From Pseudisothecium myosuroides (Eukaryota > Streptophyta > Bryopsida > Hypnales > Lembophyllaceae), in NCBI GenBank assembly GCA_951799445.1, contig OX637291.1:13704501-13768500 (forward strand): a stretch of DNA of 64,000 bases. The letters are read 5' to 3'. The stretch's first letter is position 1; each line of letters begins with the position of its first letter. This document shows positions 24,345-36,339 of the stretch, piece by piece. A program made the position numbers and the translations under genes. Below the pieces are notes generated by a model. That model had not been told where the DNA came from and did no database searches. It saw nothing but the letters and a program-made list of their open reading frames with translations.

Positions 24345-27300
24345 ATGAGGCATCTTGAAATGAAAATACCCCTAAATGCTCAATGCAATGCTATGCCCAT
24401 GATGGTGGTGACAACTGGAAGTCGCTGTGATCTCCTGCCCAGCTGTTGTCATGCTCCGCCTTATTACGGATTGCCAAGTCATGAGAGACTTAAGGAATCA
24501 CGGGAGGGAAGGAAGGGGTGGTGCATGAGCAAAGGGATTGTAAGAATTCCCAGTCGTGCGGGAACTAGAATTAGCCACAAGAACTTGCTCAATTACAGAT
24601 TCGAAGGAAATGCGCCATGCGTCACTGGCAGTTGCTTTAATGTCACTGGCCCGGAGTTATGTACGCCTTTTAGGAAAGTGTCGGATATTAGAAATCCCAG
24701 AGGAAAACTTGGAAAGCGTAACCAAGCGAGAATAGAGAGATCCTGGTCAAGGGTTTACGCGAAAGAAGTATCAAGGGAAATTTGTGAAGAGGAAAGTGGA
24801 AACCGCAGTTCCCTTGTAAAGCAAGTAAATCCTATTGAACGAGCTTTGAAAGGTGGCTCTTCGCTTACAATAGGAGAAGCCAACGAACAAGGAAGTTCAA
24901 GGCTTTCGAACCAACGTCACGGAGAAGTATTGTGGGATGGTGTATCCAAATCAGAGTATCAAAAAATTCAGGATCTTAAGTTTTCTGGTGATATTTGGGA
25001 GGGAGACTCCGGACCACAGGTCTTAGATTTGCAGGTTGGTTCACAGCATTTTTCGGTTTGTAATATTCGTATATGATCTATGTATGATGCAGGTACTGAT
25101 ACAGTATGCATTCTGCAGTTGACTGTCTAGTTTCTTCTGTCTACAGTGGTCGGCGTTTAAGTTCAAGCCTACCTATAGACTGCCAGGGATGGTTCGGCAT
25201 AGAAATTGCTACGGTGTTGGTGGTCCAGGTAGCAAAGCGTTGTCGTAACTCGGCCGATTTGCGCAGTCATGTTGCTCAAGACCTTGATCCCTACCTTGAC
25301 CAAGAGAGGGCATTCGAGTTTAGAATAACTTCTTATCAGCAGAGAGTGTTATTCATTTTTTTCTCCTGTGCCTTTCGTCTTACAATTTCTTCTTTGCCTA
25401 TGGACAGAGAATGTTGTATAGGTTCGGGTATCTTCCCAAGCGCTCAGAATTGACAGCGTAAGAGCCCTCCACATATTCCCAACCTGCTCAATGTATACAG
25501 TCGTCTCAGCTTTGTACTCCTGTTTTCATATCTTTTCTTCGGATTAAATGTTTTTTCTCTGTCTAAGACGCCCTTGTGTCCAGTTATTTTGGACTAGAGA
25601 CAAAGGGGGCCTTACAGCAGTTTCAGATTTCGAATGGAGTGCCTGGCACTGGTGCGTGGGGATCCTCATCCCGTCAAGTTTTATGGCAGCTACTCAGCGA
25701 AGACAGATCTTCATTTTCTGTGAGTGTTCTCCGTTCACTAGGTCTTACATTCGTACATTGCACTCGGATTGAATTTTGTTGTTGGCTTATCTACTTATCA
25801 ATTTTTTTTCCTGAGTCATCACCAGAGTTTTAGTTACCAGCTTTGACTTCTTCTCTTCACGTGGTCATAGGTCCTGTAATTCTCCAAGATTGGAAGGAAA
25901 ACTTTGTAATCTGAATTTCATCGTGGGTCCATGGAGGTTATAATCTACTCCTAGAACCACTAACCTGCATTTCTTATTCCAACATCCAGCATGAAGGCTG
26001 AAACACCTGAAGCTCATGATGGACCGTCTTTGCGCAGAAAGGAGGAAGCAGTATGTATAGTGACCTGCAACAATCGGTTTCCTCTTCAGTGGAAAATGAG
26101 AATGCGGGAGGGACAGATATTGGCATACGTGTATCGGAACTAATGAATAATATGGGTGCGCATAGTCAAGGTTTGATATCTATTCTTACTTGTTTTCATA
26201 CCTCGGTGATTGAGAGATGTAGTGGAAGGATTAATGTGGAGCATACATACCCTTGTAGACAGTGGGGTGGCATTTTGTACTATACCGGGAATATAGCGTA
26301 TTTAGTGAGTTATCACCCTTCGGAACTACAGGTTGTTCATTTGGTTTTCAGTGACTAAGTTGAAGATATACCTCAACGTAATTCCTGCCAAGGACTAGTT
26401 TTCATGTCAATCTAGATCCAACGGACTATTCCCTGCTAGATGGAGACGCTGACAACGACCTGAAGTTTCAGAGCGAATTGAACAGTGAAAATCCTTGTTA
26501 CCAACTAGCAGCAGTCTGCAATATCTCTAGGCTCCTTCGATACTATTAAGAGTGTCTACTGTCTCTATTTGCTTGATAGTATTGTCCAAGAATAAGTTTT
26601 AACGAGCTCATGACTAAGTTTTTTCTGTTTTACAGAATTCATATCAACCTTGTCCACTGCACCGTATTGGAGACATTTGCCAACCAATGTTCCTAGAAAC
26701 GCTGCAGTATTTGGGCTTCTTGTGGGGATGCTGGTGACACTATTTGGTCTTGGGTATTCTCTTGTGGGTTTTGTCCATGAGCAACATCATGGGCAACCTG
26801 TAAGGCGAAGGGTGTTAAGAGCACATTGGCGTGATGACTTAAGTGGAACAACTTCTACAAAGCCCAAAAGGCGCTTAGACATGTTTCCAGGTTTAGATCT
26901 GCCATTAGTTGGAGAAGAAGATTTTAAGTACCGTCGTCGGTCAAAGTCAAAGTCTAGTTCAATGGATGGTGCTGGGCGTACAGATCGGTTGATACTGTAT
27001 GAAGGACAGGTGCTTGTAGGAGATGAAACACCTAGTCATGCGCTTCCTTTTATGAGTGGTTCAGCTTCTCGCCGTAGTTCTGGAAAGTTTGCTTCTCAAA
27101 CTCCCTCACGAGTGAAGTCATCCTTAATTGCCGATCTAGCTCCAACCGATCAGAGCAGTATAAAGCCAGCAAGCAATGGGAGCTCCTCCGGACAACGCGA
27201 ATCGCAGCAGTACAGGGCCGAGAGAAATTCCAAGATGGGTGGCAAGGGTTGGCAGGACAAGGATGAGGTGAGAGAGTCTTCTGTTGGATTATGTTGTCCA

Positions 27301-28419
27301 CTTCTGGTTCGTAGCGAGTTGCGTATTAGGGTAGACCTTAGAAGGGACTTTTGTTCGTCCGAGTTTCTTATTTCCATGTTGCTCTATGGAATAGGTGTAC
27401 CATGTAACTTGAGAATTACGGTTGTGCAGTTCTGAGTCGTGTTTCTGGTATAGACCTAGTTTACCCCTGTGATAAAGTGGAATGTGAATAGGATCAGATG
27501 TCATGGACTTCCAATCTTCGTATTGGTGGTGAATTATGGTTAATTATTGCAGTTTTGGTGGGCATCAGTGAGGCTCGGAGTGTTTGAATGTTACTAGACC
27601 AAGCCCAGAGTTAAAGGTTCACTTTTCAGGTATACTTTTAAGTGAAGCGTTGCCTGTATTTGCATGGTTAATATTCACTCTGCATTCGTTGCGTTGGCTG
27701 CCTGCCAGGAGAATTCTAAGGATCGTGTGGAGGAATTGCGGAAAGCAGTGCAGGCTACAGAAAAGAATCGACAGGAAGCTATGCGAGCTTTGGCTGAAGA
27801 ACGCCAACGCAGTCTTGAGTTGCAAGTTAAAATTAGTCGACAGGTACTAACAGTGCATTTTTTGAATGTGCGCAATCTCAGGGTTTCATTTCATGGTTGG
27901 TAAGGTATTTTTTCCCAATTTTTGATGTGGCTGAGTTCGTGCAGTTCCATGAGCTGTAGCGGGACTAACGGTCTTCCTCAAGTTTTCCTCATGGGTATAT
28001 TTTCTTCATGGTCTTAGAATTAATGTATGGATATCTGCTTGTCTTCCAGAAAGAAACCGCAGCTGCCCTCGAAGAAGAAGTTCGTGTGTTGAAGGTATGG
28101 TTTGCGTCTTTACTTATCACATTTAGCTTAAGCTTGCTTGTTTTTCGCTTACTTGTTGAAGCACAGCAATTCATTACTCTTCCTACCTGTTCTCATTTCG
28201 TTTTCTGCTTTGACTTTCGTAGACTCTTGTAGGTAATATTAGTAGGATCGTTTCTTAGCAAGTTCTTCGTATTGTATACAGGAATCGCACGATGCATTGC
28301 TGACATCTCTTCGGAAGAAGTACAGCTCCACTGTAGCAGCCCGGGCTGCAGCTGCCCTGCTGTATCAAAACTGGGATACAAATTACGAAGAAGGCAGTCC
28401 TCAGACTCTATCTTTCTGA
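24345..28419 (+). CDS. Single-pass membrane protein with C-terminal coiled coil, family unknown
   Basis: Ten exons are inferred from phase-consistent splice sites: 24345-25034, 25147-25228, 25281-25345, 25618-25719, 26038-26170, 26416-26484, 26636-27267, 27709-27843, 28050-28094 and 28282-28419, giving about 696 residues. The N-terminal 400 residues are hydrophilic, without a recognised domain. A strongly hydrophobic segment at about residues 403-427 (AVFGLLVGMLVTLFGLGYSL) is followed by a basic, Ser-rich stretch (RRRSKSKSSS). Residues about 592-660 are a Glu/Arg/Lys-rich coiled coil. This suggests a membrane-anchored scaffold or tether with its coiled coil in the cytosol, but I do not recognise the family. 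The start follows an in-frame stop at 24288. The 52-nt intron before exon 3 is short and is the weakest junction. Confidence 0.7.
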
Positions 28420-29204
28420 TACCTGCAGTGTGTAGATTTGTGAGAACGAAGGTCCACATATATTTACCTTGAGGTTTTCTTTTATCGTGCGAGAGCATTA
28501 GGTCGACGTTTCAGAGTGGGTTTTCATGTCGGGTATTTTTATCCATGGGAGGCATCCCAACTGTATGTACAGTACTCCACCATTTGGGTTTTCCGAAACC
28601 ATTTTCAACCCAGTTCGGTAGGTTTTCAGGTAATAGAATACTGTTCAGTGCCTCACTGAGGAGATATTGAGTTTTGCTCTGTCCTTGAGTTTTGCTTTTG
28701 GGTTCAGAGTGTTATGCGATCACGATTCCTTTCCATTTCTCACCAGGATCTGTTGTTATCTGATGTTCTTACACTGACCCGAATGCTCAGACCAGTTTTT
28801 GGTCTCTTCGTACTTTGTGCATTTTTTGCATAGTACACTTTTTCTCTTACTTAATTTCTGACAGTAAATTGCACATCTTTACAGAACAAAAGAACGGGGC
28901 CAACAGTCTACTGTCATGACGGTACCTTAGTCCACTGAACAAATATATTCCAATAATTCAGTAGATTGATAGTTGTCAAACAGAGATGTTGCTGATCAGT
29001 ACAATGGATCCAATCTACACTGACTGCTGTTCAAAACTTCATCAAGAGATGGTTTCCATGAATACTGTACTTGACCTACTACGAAGATTTAAGGATGTCT
29101 CATCTCAGTAAAACCAGATCCAATCTACAGATTCGTAGATCTCGCAAATCTATATATTGACAGATTAGACCTGCTGCAGTATCGTTACAGATTTGCATCA
29201 CAAA
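28420..29204 (+). other. 3' UTR and downstream flank of the coiled-coil gene
   Basis: Continues in gene-like composition after the stop at 28417-28419. No further coding exon fits, so it most likely holds the 3' untranslated region and terminator. No clear AATAAA signal was pinned down. Confidence 0.4.
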
Positions 29205-29208
29205 TTAA

Positions 29209-29425
29209 CCCTTAAATGCCGAAGTGGACGTTTTGTGGCAGATGAATGACAAGAGAATCTCTTGTGTAGGACAAAAGTGCAACTATTCAGCCTCCAAATT
29301 TTGAGTGAAAAGGAAAGATCTTGAAGAGTAGTTTGACCTCCATTGAGCAATTTTGGGTTTTTCAAAGAAGATGATGTCATTTAATGCTAAAAGGGTTGAT
29401 TTCCACGGTCACTAGCCCGGCGTTG
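29209..29425. mobile_element. Short TTAA element, family A2, copy 1
   Basis: Begins CCCTTAAATGCCGAAG after TTAA (29205-29208). It shares GAATGACAAGAGAATCTC, the GTGTAGGA phrase, AAGTGCAACTATTCA and a GATTTCCACGGTCAC block with the copy at 60888-61069. The right end has diverged or been lost. The ends resemble those of family A, but the interior is unrelated. Confidence 0.5.
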
Positions 29426-29780
29426 ATGTACGTTTCTGCATATTCAAAAGGCTTGTGTAGGTGATGAGATAGAATGCCAAATTTGTTCTTGAGAGAGTTT
29501 TGTATAGGGCAATGACCGAGGCGGAGGGAATTCTAAAAAAAAAAGGTTGATGAAGGAGGCGAAGCCCCATGAAGAATGCCTTAATTTTTTTCCAGAATTT
29601 CTAACAACGAGGAGATTGTGTAACGTAAACGCTCGTTCAAAAATGGATGAAACATGTGATCAATGAATGAAAAATTCATAATCACCAATTATGTGGATTT
29701 TACACCTCAAAAAGAGATTACGGAAAATAATTTGTCCTTCTTCTGAAGGGCACATTTCTTGGCAGGGGGTTATGGGACAA

Positions 29781-29852
29781 TGGGACAGAAAATGGAATTC
29801 TAAGTCTTTTTGTTCATGGGACAGAGAATGGAATTGTAAGTCTTTTTGTTCA
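29781..29852. repeat. 36-bp direct repeat, two copies
   Basis: TGGGACAGAAAATGGAATTC and the following AAGTCTTTTTGTTCA recur immediately with two substitutions. It is a simple tandem duplication in noncoding DNA. Confidence 0.8.
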
Positions 29853-30041
29853 GTTTTCTATTTTCTTGGATTTTGAATGCATAATTGTCATTTATACAAA
29901 TATTTGGACTTTTATTTGAAGGGAGTTTGGTTTGCCATATAAGAAACGTAGACTTCAATTGAGGTCATCTTGTTTCTTTCAAGAGAGATTTGGTACAATT
30001 TATTCACATTTGTTTTCCTGAATGTTTCCATCTTTGGCCAT

Positions 30042-30480
30042 CTCTTCTATTAAGTTTGCATGGTATATTCTTCTATATTTAGGTGCTATATTTGTTTATT
30101 TGTCATGTTGAAATCTCCCGAACCGTGCGTCCCCAGTGGCATGCTTGGTATCGTCGGAAAGCCCTCGGCGAGGAGGGGTGCACGGGCTTGGTTTCATGGC
30201 GTTTGGATCGACGGTGGGAAAGTTATGGATTTTTTAGTTATTTTTTGTTCTTAAAAATTACTAAGTTATACTAAATTATGTATCTTTTGAACCGTGTGTC
30301 AAATTATCATGTTCTTGGTACCGTTGAAAAGCCCTTGATGAGGAGGGATGCACGGACTTTGTTTTGTGGCATTGGGACCTACGGTGGGAAAGTTATGAAT
30401 TTTTGAGTTATTTTTAGTTTTTTAAATGACTTTTACTTTTATTTTGGGTGTGGCAACTGCACAAGGCTACACTAGTATTT
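30042..30480. repeat. Dispersed copy of the 21-kb tandem repeat (dimer)
   Basis: Closely matches 21156-21590, starting at AAGTTTGCATGGTATATTCT and including both GTGCACGGGC-type cores about 168 bp apart. The two copies lie on either side of the coiled-coil gene in the same orientation. Confidence 0.7.
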
Positions 30481-30682
30481 TTTAAATTAAGATAAAATGC
30501 ACATTTTGAGACTTCAACCCCGCTATTAGAGACCTCTATTCTATTAAATTAAAGATTTATGAACAAATCAAAGATTATGCACAAATCAACTTTTAAAGAA
30601 TCAAAGGTTTATAAATGTATTCATATGTTAAAGTCTCAATTTACCAAATTCTCTTAGTATTGAACATTATTATTGAAGACTA

Positions 30683-30935
30683 TGACCTTGTGAAATGTAA
30701 CTGCCCAATTTTTTGCAGGGCCAAAAAAAAGATTTATATCAATTCAAACGCTAATATCTTGTAATCCACATGGTGGAAAATTTTGAAATTTTTTCCACAT
30801 CTTTTCAAACTAGCATACTTCAAGATCCTACAGTAAAATGTGTAAAAATGTTTTTTTCTCCAAAATTTGGTACCTATGTTCAAAATGACAATTTTCAAGA
30901 GTTTTAGAAAAAATGTAGTCAAGGAACTTAAGGGG
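30683..30935. mobile_element. Family A (TTAA) element, partial copy
   Basis: Ends CTTAAGGGG before TTAA (30936-30939). It matches the last third of the element at 37169-38109: GACCTTGTGAA, a CAGGGCCAAAAAAAAG block, CTAATATCTTGTAATCC and a GATCCTACAG block are shared. The rest of the element is missing. Confidence 0.6.
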
Positions 30936-30939
30936 TTAA

Positions 30940-32117
30940 CAAATATGGCTTTAGTGGACATGTCTGCAACATAATCAATTACTAGATGCATATTTTACGA
31001 GAAGTGACTAATTTGGAGGAACATGGGGTGAAGAAATCAATTTGTTGTCACTAAAGTTGGGATGAGCATTGGTGGCTAAAATTGAAAATCTACTTCAGAA
31101 GCCTCTTAAGCCCAAGCTTCCGGCCAACTAATTTTTAAATTTTATCTCATATGTCTATAAATGGATTTTCATGCTCGTTCAAGCCAATGCAAATTGCTTA
31201 CAAGCATTGTTTGATTCATGGATGACCCTTGTGTTTCTTAAAGTGTACTTTTTTTTTAAACAAGTACTAAGTTATCCAATAGTGTTGCCTCAATAGGCTT
31301 CTTTAGTATTTAGTTCCATAAGTGCATTATAATACATTCATTGGATTGTGGTGATTGATTAAAAGAAAACAAAGTTTGTTAAATGTTGTAGTATTAAGGA
31401 GGAGTTTTGGTATAATAATTAGAGAGCGATAAGACTTTTGCTTAAGGTAGTACTAGGCTCAAATTTTGCTTGGGCATTTTGAACCAATACTATAAAAGCC
31501 TCAGATATAGAGTAGTGTGCAGCTGAAATGTATGAGAATTTTTTTGGCGAGACACTATTGTACTATATGTGTGATTATAGGTATTAATAAATTGATAGGT
31601 GCTATTATTATGAGTAATTTAAAGACATAGAGATGTTTGTAATTCAATTAGGATAAAATAAAAGTGTAGCAAAGGGAATACAATGAATTGTATTCCCTTT
31701 ACATTGGAAAGTGAAATAAATGAAAGCTTGTTGTGAATCATTTTTTTATTGCTATAGAAAGTGAAAGATTGATAATGGCGTTAGAAGTATTGATAAAAAT
31801 GATGACTATGGCAGTAGGGCCTTCTCAAAATTTAAATGGGCATGGTTTTACTACAATAGCTGTCGTTTTCTAAAACAATGCTAAACAACTTTATTAACAA
31901 AATTAAACGTATTGAAATACATAAAGAAATAGTTACATAACATGGCAATTGGGCTTCCAAGCTATGACAACACAGTGCATGAATGAACTCTAGAAATCCT
32001 CTATCCGCCGCAAAGACAAGGCAGACAAAATCGGAATAGTGCACTAGCAGAGAATTACGTGAAGTATCGGTGAATGCAGACTTTGTGCAATCTCATTTGA
32101 AAATTCATAGTAACAGC
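30940..32117. other. AT-rich intergenic stretch
   Basis: No gene recognised. It contains a perfect short palindrome, GGGAATACAATGAATTG and its complement, at about 31674-31698. A possible family B-like terminus (TTAAGGTAGTACTAGGCTC) lies near 31443. Confidence 0.3.
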
Positions 32118-32449
32118 CATTAGAGAAAATTTCAGGCCTCCGAAGGGTTGTTCCACAACCCTTCGAGGTACCCTTCGAGGTACCCTTCCACAACCCTTCG
32201 AGGTACCCCAAAATTTGTTTTTTTTTGTTAAAAAATTCGTTTTTCCCCTATTCCTGCCCACCTGAAACTATAATGGCAGTGGCGCAAGAACCGAGTTTTA
32301 CGAGTAAAAGAAAAGAATCGCGAAAACTGACTGTTTTGGCAAGCAGCCAGCTCACTACGGCAGTTTTTTGGAGTGACAAACCAAGCTTTTTAATAGCTTG
32401 GTTTGTCACTCCGGAGCAACCCTCCGGAGGGCTGAAAAATCTTCTATTG
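32118..32449. mobile_element. Family C MITE, copy 2
   Basis: Begins CATTAGAGAAAATTTCAGGC and ends AATCTTCTATTG. It shares CAGTGGCGCAAGAACC and the Cys-free, self-complementary CCGGAGCAACCCTCCGGAGG region with the copy at 12372. An internal CCCTTCGAGGTA phrase is repeated three times. Confidence 0.55.
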
Positions 32450-35400
32450 TAAAGATGCGGTATGACGGACAACAATCTTTTGGATGAAGGTAGCGAGGAC
32501 GATGAGCAAAATTGGCAGCAATGCCGTAGTTGGGAGAAAAGTCTTTCAAACTTCGCAAAAGACAAAGATGAGTACGAGGATGAAGAGTGCAGAGTTATTC
32601 CAGTGGGTCAATGTGAGCCACCACATTGGCACAAAATTTAGAATTAGATGAAAATTAGATGAAATTACAAGTTAGGAATTGTTAGTTGTATGAATTTAAG
32701 CCATAATCATGAACTAATGAATTTCCTAATAAGAAGGAATGGGAATTCTATAACAAAGGTATGAACTTTAGGAATTGTGATTATGCAAAAATGATGTGGA
32801 AAGTTTAGAGAAAAATTAGAAATCTTAAATCAAAAAGACATTAAGTAAAAATGTGAAGATAATTAAATTAGGCAAATGGTTAAATTTGGAGAAATTGAAA
32901 ATAAAATATTGCATGAAGAAAATTGTATAAAAAATAGAAAATTAATTAGTAGAGTTAGAACAACTATTAGAATACTAACATTGTAAAAGGCACTCTAAAA
33001 TAGCAAAATAAAATAGTGAGATTTACAGTAAAATAGTGCATTTATAGTAAATTAGTGCAATTTAGTGCAATTTTTAATAAATTAGTGTAGGGATGAAATT
33101 TTAACGGATGTATCTTTAAACTAATAGCTATTAGGGTGGAAGATTAGGGTTGAAAGCTCTCTTGTTTTTTTTCTCTCTCTAGTGTGTGTGTATTTGAAAG
33201 AGCTTGAAAGAAATGATAAAACAAAAATGTTAGGAAGATGATTCCAATGAACTAGGATTAAGGGTAGAAACAATTTGTCAATTAGGTCTCACATTCTTGG
33301 GTGCAGATTTTATAGAAATGCTTGATTAAATCTAGATTTAGATCTTAGTGTGGGAGGAAATTAAAAGTAATAATTAAGATATTATTTTTGGTGAGTTGAT
33401 GAAGTTTGGGAGGTGGATTATATGCATTAGGACAAGCTGATTGGTTTGATATGGGATTTCAAATTAAGATTTGGGTTGATTGGATCTGGGAGTTGCACAA
33501 TTAAATGTCTAGGAAGAACAAATTATGAAGAAGAACTATATAATCAATGCTGCAATTTGACAAAACAAAGGAAAGAATATTCAAGAATCAGCTTCAACAA
33601 AAGATTTGAATTGGAGCGCCAACTAAGCAAAAAGACAAGCTGTCCTAATCACGACCTAAAGAATCCAACCACGAGAGAAAGAAAAGAGTTCTGGCGCTAG
33701 AAAATCAAAACCTCAACCATATGAGAGATTGGATGATAAGAAAGCTAAAAAAAGAGCTAGAAGAAATTTGCTAATGGACCAGGTGCTGAGCAACCTTGGA
33801 AGGCGTGTTGGGTATGCTAAAGCACATAGTAAATTAGGCCCAAATTTAATCTAATTTATCTTTTGTTAGTCAATCAATATCAATCAGTCAGTGTCAAACT
33901 AGTTGTTACAAGGCATGCTGCCATGCTTGGGCAGCAAAATGAAAAGTTAAAAGGCAATTGGAATTGCCCCAAAAGAAGATAGAACCTACATATGTAACTT
34001 ATGAAATGTACACATCAGATGAAGACTCATTCTATTGATTAGAAGTTTGGTTGGTTGATTAGAATTTTGATCAGTTATTAGAACTTGACAAGTAATGTGA
34101 TCACTTAGATTTTTGAAATACAATGAATTGTCCCTTCAATGAATTAGGATTTATGGTGTGTGAATTAGATTTGTTAGTGGTTATTTGAGTTCAATTGAAT
34201 GTGACTGATTCCATATTCTATTGTATAAGGGTATGAATGTATGAGAGAATGATTCAAATTACATGGCTTAAAAGAAAGGGATAAAATAATGGTGTAAGAA
34301 CTATAGGAGGATGGTGAATTAAACTTTGGGTATAAATTCATAGTGGTTTAGTGTTCCTAAAATTAGCGTTTAAAAATAGTGAACTATAGCACAAAGGAAA
34401 AATCCATTACTTGGAAGTCTAGGTAGTAAATACTTTCCACTGGACTCTTTTAGGGGTGTTTTTTGCCATCACGGTAAAAAACACTTATAGTCAACAAGCA
34501 AGTCCGGGGAGATTACTATCTATTTTCTTAAACTATGTGAGTTAAACAATAGGATGTAATTTATTCAAAGGGGGCAAATTTTATATAATATGTAGGGCTT
34601 CTATAGAGTCCATGAAATACTACATATTCTATTATATATAGATTAAGCTATGTAAAAACATCATATAGTATGAATTTTTATTAATAAGTTAGCCTTGACA
34701 AATAAGGATGCTTTAAATTTTTTTATATTACAGTGAATTTAGATGTGAATAAGTAATTTTGTGTAAATGATAAAATGTATACAATCCAATAAATGTAGAA
34801 TTTTTTTGAGAGATTATAGCTATTGTCCAGTCTATTCAAACCAATCTCTCCATAAGTGAGCCAACAATGTGGGTATGCAAGAATCTACTATTTCAAGAGA
34901 AAAATATTGCGTTGTTAGTGTACAATACAATAAAGCTTGTATGAAGGATTTGTATTTACATGTTAAACACCCATTAAAAAATTATTTTAGGGTTTCAATA
35001 CCTTCATTTCTATGCAAATAAGGTTAGTGAGAACGGGTGACCTATTGTCTTGCTCCTTCCTATATTTAAGTGCAATGAAGGCAGATAGGATTTGCTGCAA
35101 ATTTTTTTACTGTTGTGTTTCAATGCAAAACGATTAAGATTTTTGCAATTTCTCCAATTCTCTTTTGAAGTTTAGAGTTTAGGAATGCATGGCAATTGTT
35201 TGAAGTTAGGATTGAACACATAAGTTTCATATATAAGATAGCCCAATTATAAAAAAACGTATAAAAGAATTTATAAAAAATCATAGAATATTGAAAATAT
35301 GTCCCTAGTAGCTTTTTATATAAAAATAAGATCACTTTAAATATTATAATGAAAATAAACATAACATTCAGTAGCAGTTGAGAAGACTATCCTCCCCCTA
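32450..35400. other. AT-rich intergenic DNA with eroded coding-like scraps
   Basis: Just after the MITE, about 32470-32640 reads as an acidic stretch on the + strand (EGSEDDEQNWQQC) with no recognised domain. About 33446-33700 is a basic open frame. Both look like worn remnants of genes or transposons. The rest is unstructured AT-rich sequence. Confidence 0.3.
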
Positions 35401-35407
35401 GCTAAAT

Positions 35408-35468
35408 GGTGTAGAATATACCACACCATATCATATTGTAAATGATATGTTGTGGTATATTCCACACC
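35408..35468. repeat. Short hairpin (palindrome 1)
   Basis: GTAGAATATACCACACCATA and its near-complement TGTGGTATATTCCACAC form arms of roughly 25-28 bp around a short AT-rich loop. It is preceded by CATAACATTCAGTAGC, which also precedes palindrome 2. Confidence 0.7.
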
Positions 35469-35935
35469 CATCAGTAGCTATGAGGACACTTGTCAAAATG
35501 TGTCAAAGTGTAAGAAAGATAGAAACAATTGGGTTGCAAACTAATGTATGGTCTGACACCGGAAAAAAAAGGAACAATTGGCTCCATTAACATTTTATAA
35601 TTTCAATTTCACAATATGTGCTCATTGGTTTCAACTGAGAAATAGGAAAATGAATACGTCAATCTGACTGTTACTAGAATTGAAATTTAAAATTGAAATT
35701 TCGTCACCAAGAGAGTCAGATACTCGGTCAAATAACATTAATTTTTATACTGTGAATAAGTCTGATGAAGGGCCAATCAATCCAATCATGACTGTCTAAA
35801 ATCAAAATGAGAACTTTCATTTGTTTCCAAAAAAATGAAATAGAAATCAGAACTTTGAAGACTGAACAGGGTGCACCTTCCATAACATTCAGTAGCCAAG
35901 TTGTGGCTTGCCTCATGCTGGATGGAATGATGTGG

Positions 35936-35984
35936 ACTATATTACATCATCTCATCCAGTGGATGAGATGATGTAGTATAGTCT
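35936..35984. repeat. Short hairpin (palindrome 2)
   Basis: GACTATATTACATCATCTCA and its complement, ending in GATGTAGTATAGTC, form arms of about 22 bp around an AGT loop. CATAACATTCAGTAGC lies just upstream, as in palindrome 1, so the two appear to belong to one repeated structure. Confidence 0.7.
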
Positions 35985-36339
35985 GCATAAAATTAGTAAT
36001 AACAAATGCAAATGGTAGATATGTTAGAAAATTGGAAAAGAAAGAAGTAGGTTGCAAGTTGCCAGCCTAATACTAAAAATTGAAAAAGATTTGTAAGTAT
36101 CAGTAATTGAACTAAGTATTGAATTAAGATTCATAATTGAACAAGAAAAATTGAGAAAGACGTAGTTCCTGACAAGAATGAGTCAGGAGCAATAAAGTTG
36201 CTTAATTGTAAGAGCGGACTGAAATTGGCTTCAGGCTTTTCGACTTTTGAAGGTGCAACAAAGCCGAGAAGCATTGTATTTTTCACTCAAAATTGTAATT
36301 TTCTTTGTTGAACATGTGATTCTTTATAAGTGACTGACT

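Noticed and set aside
25229..25280. Alternative 22-bp intron (25244-25265) giving a longer exon
   Set aside because: Phases agree, but 22 bp is too short for a plant intron; the 52-bp alternative was kept with low confidence.
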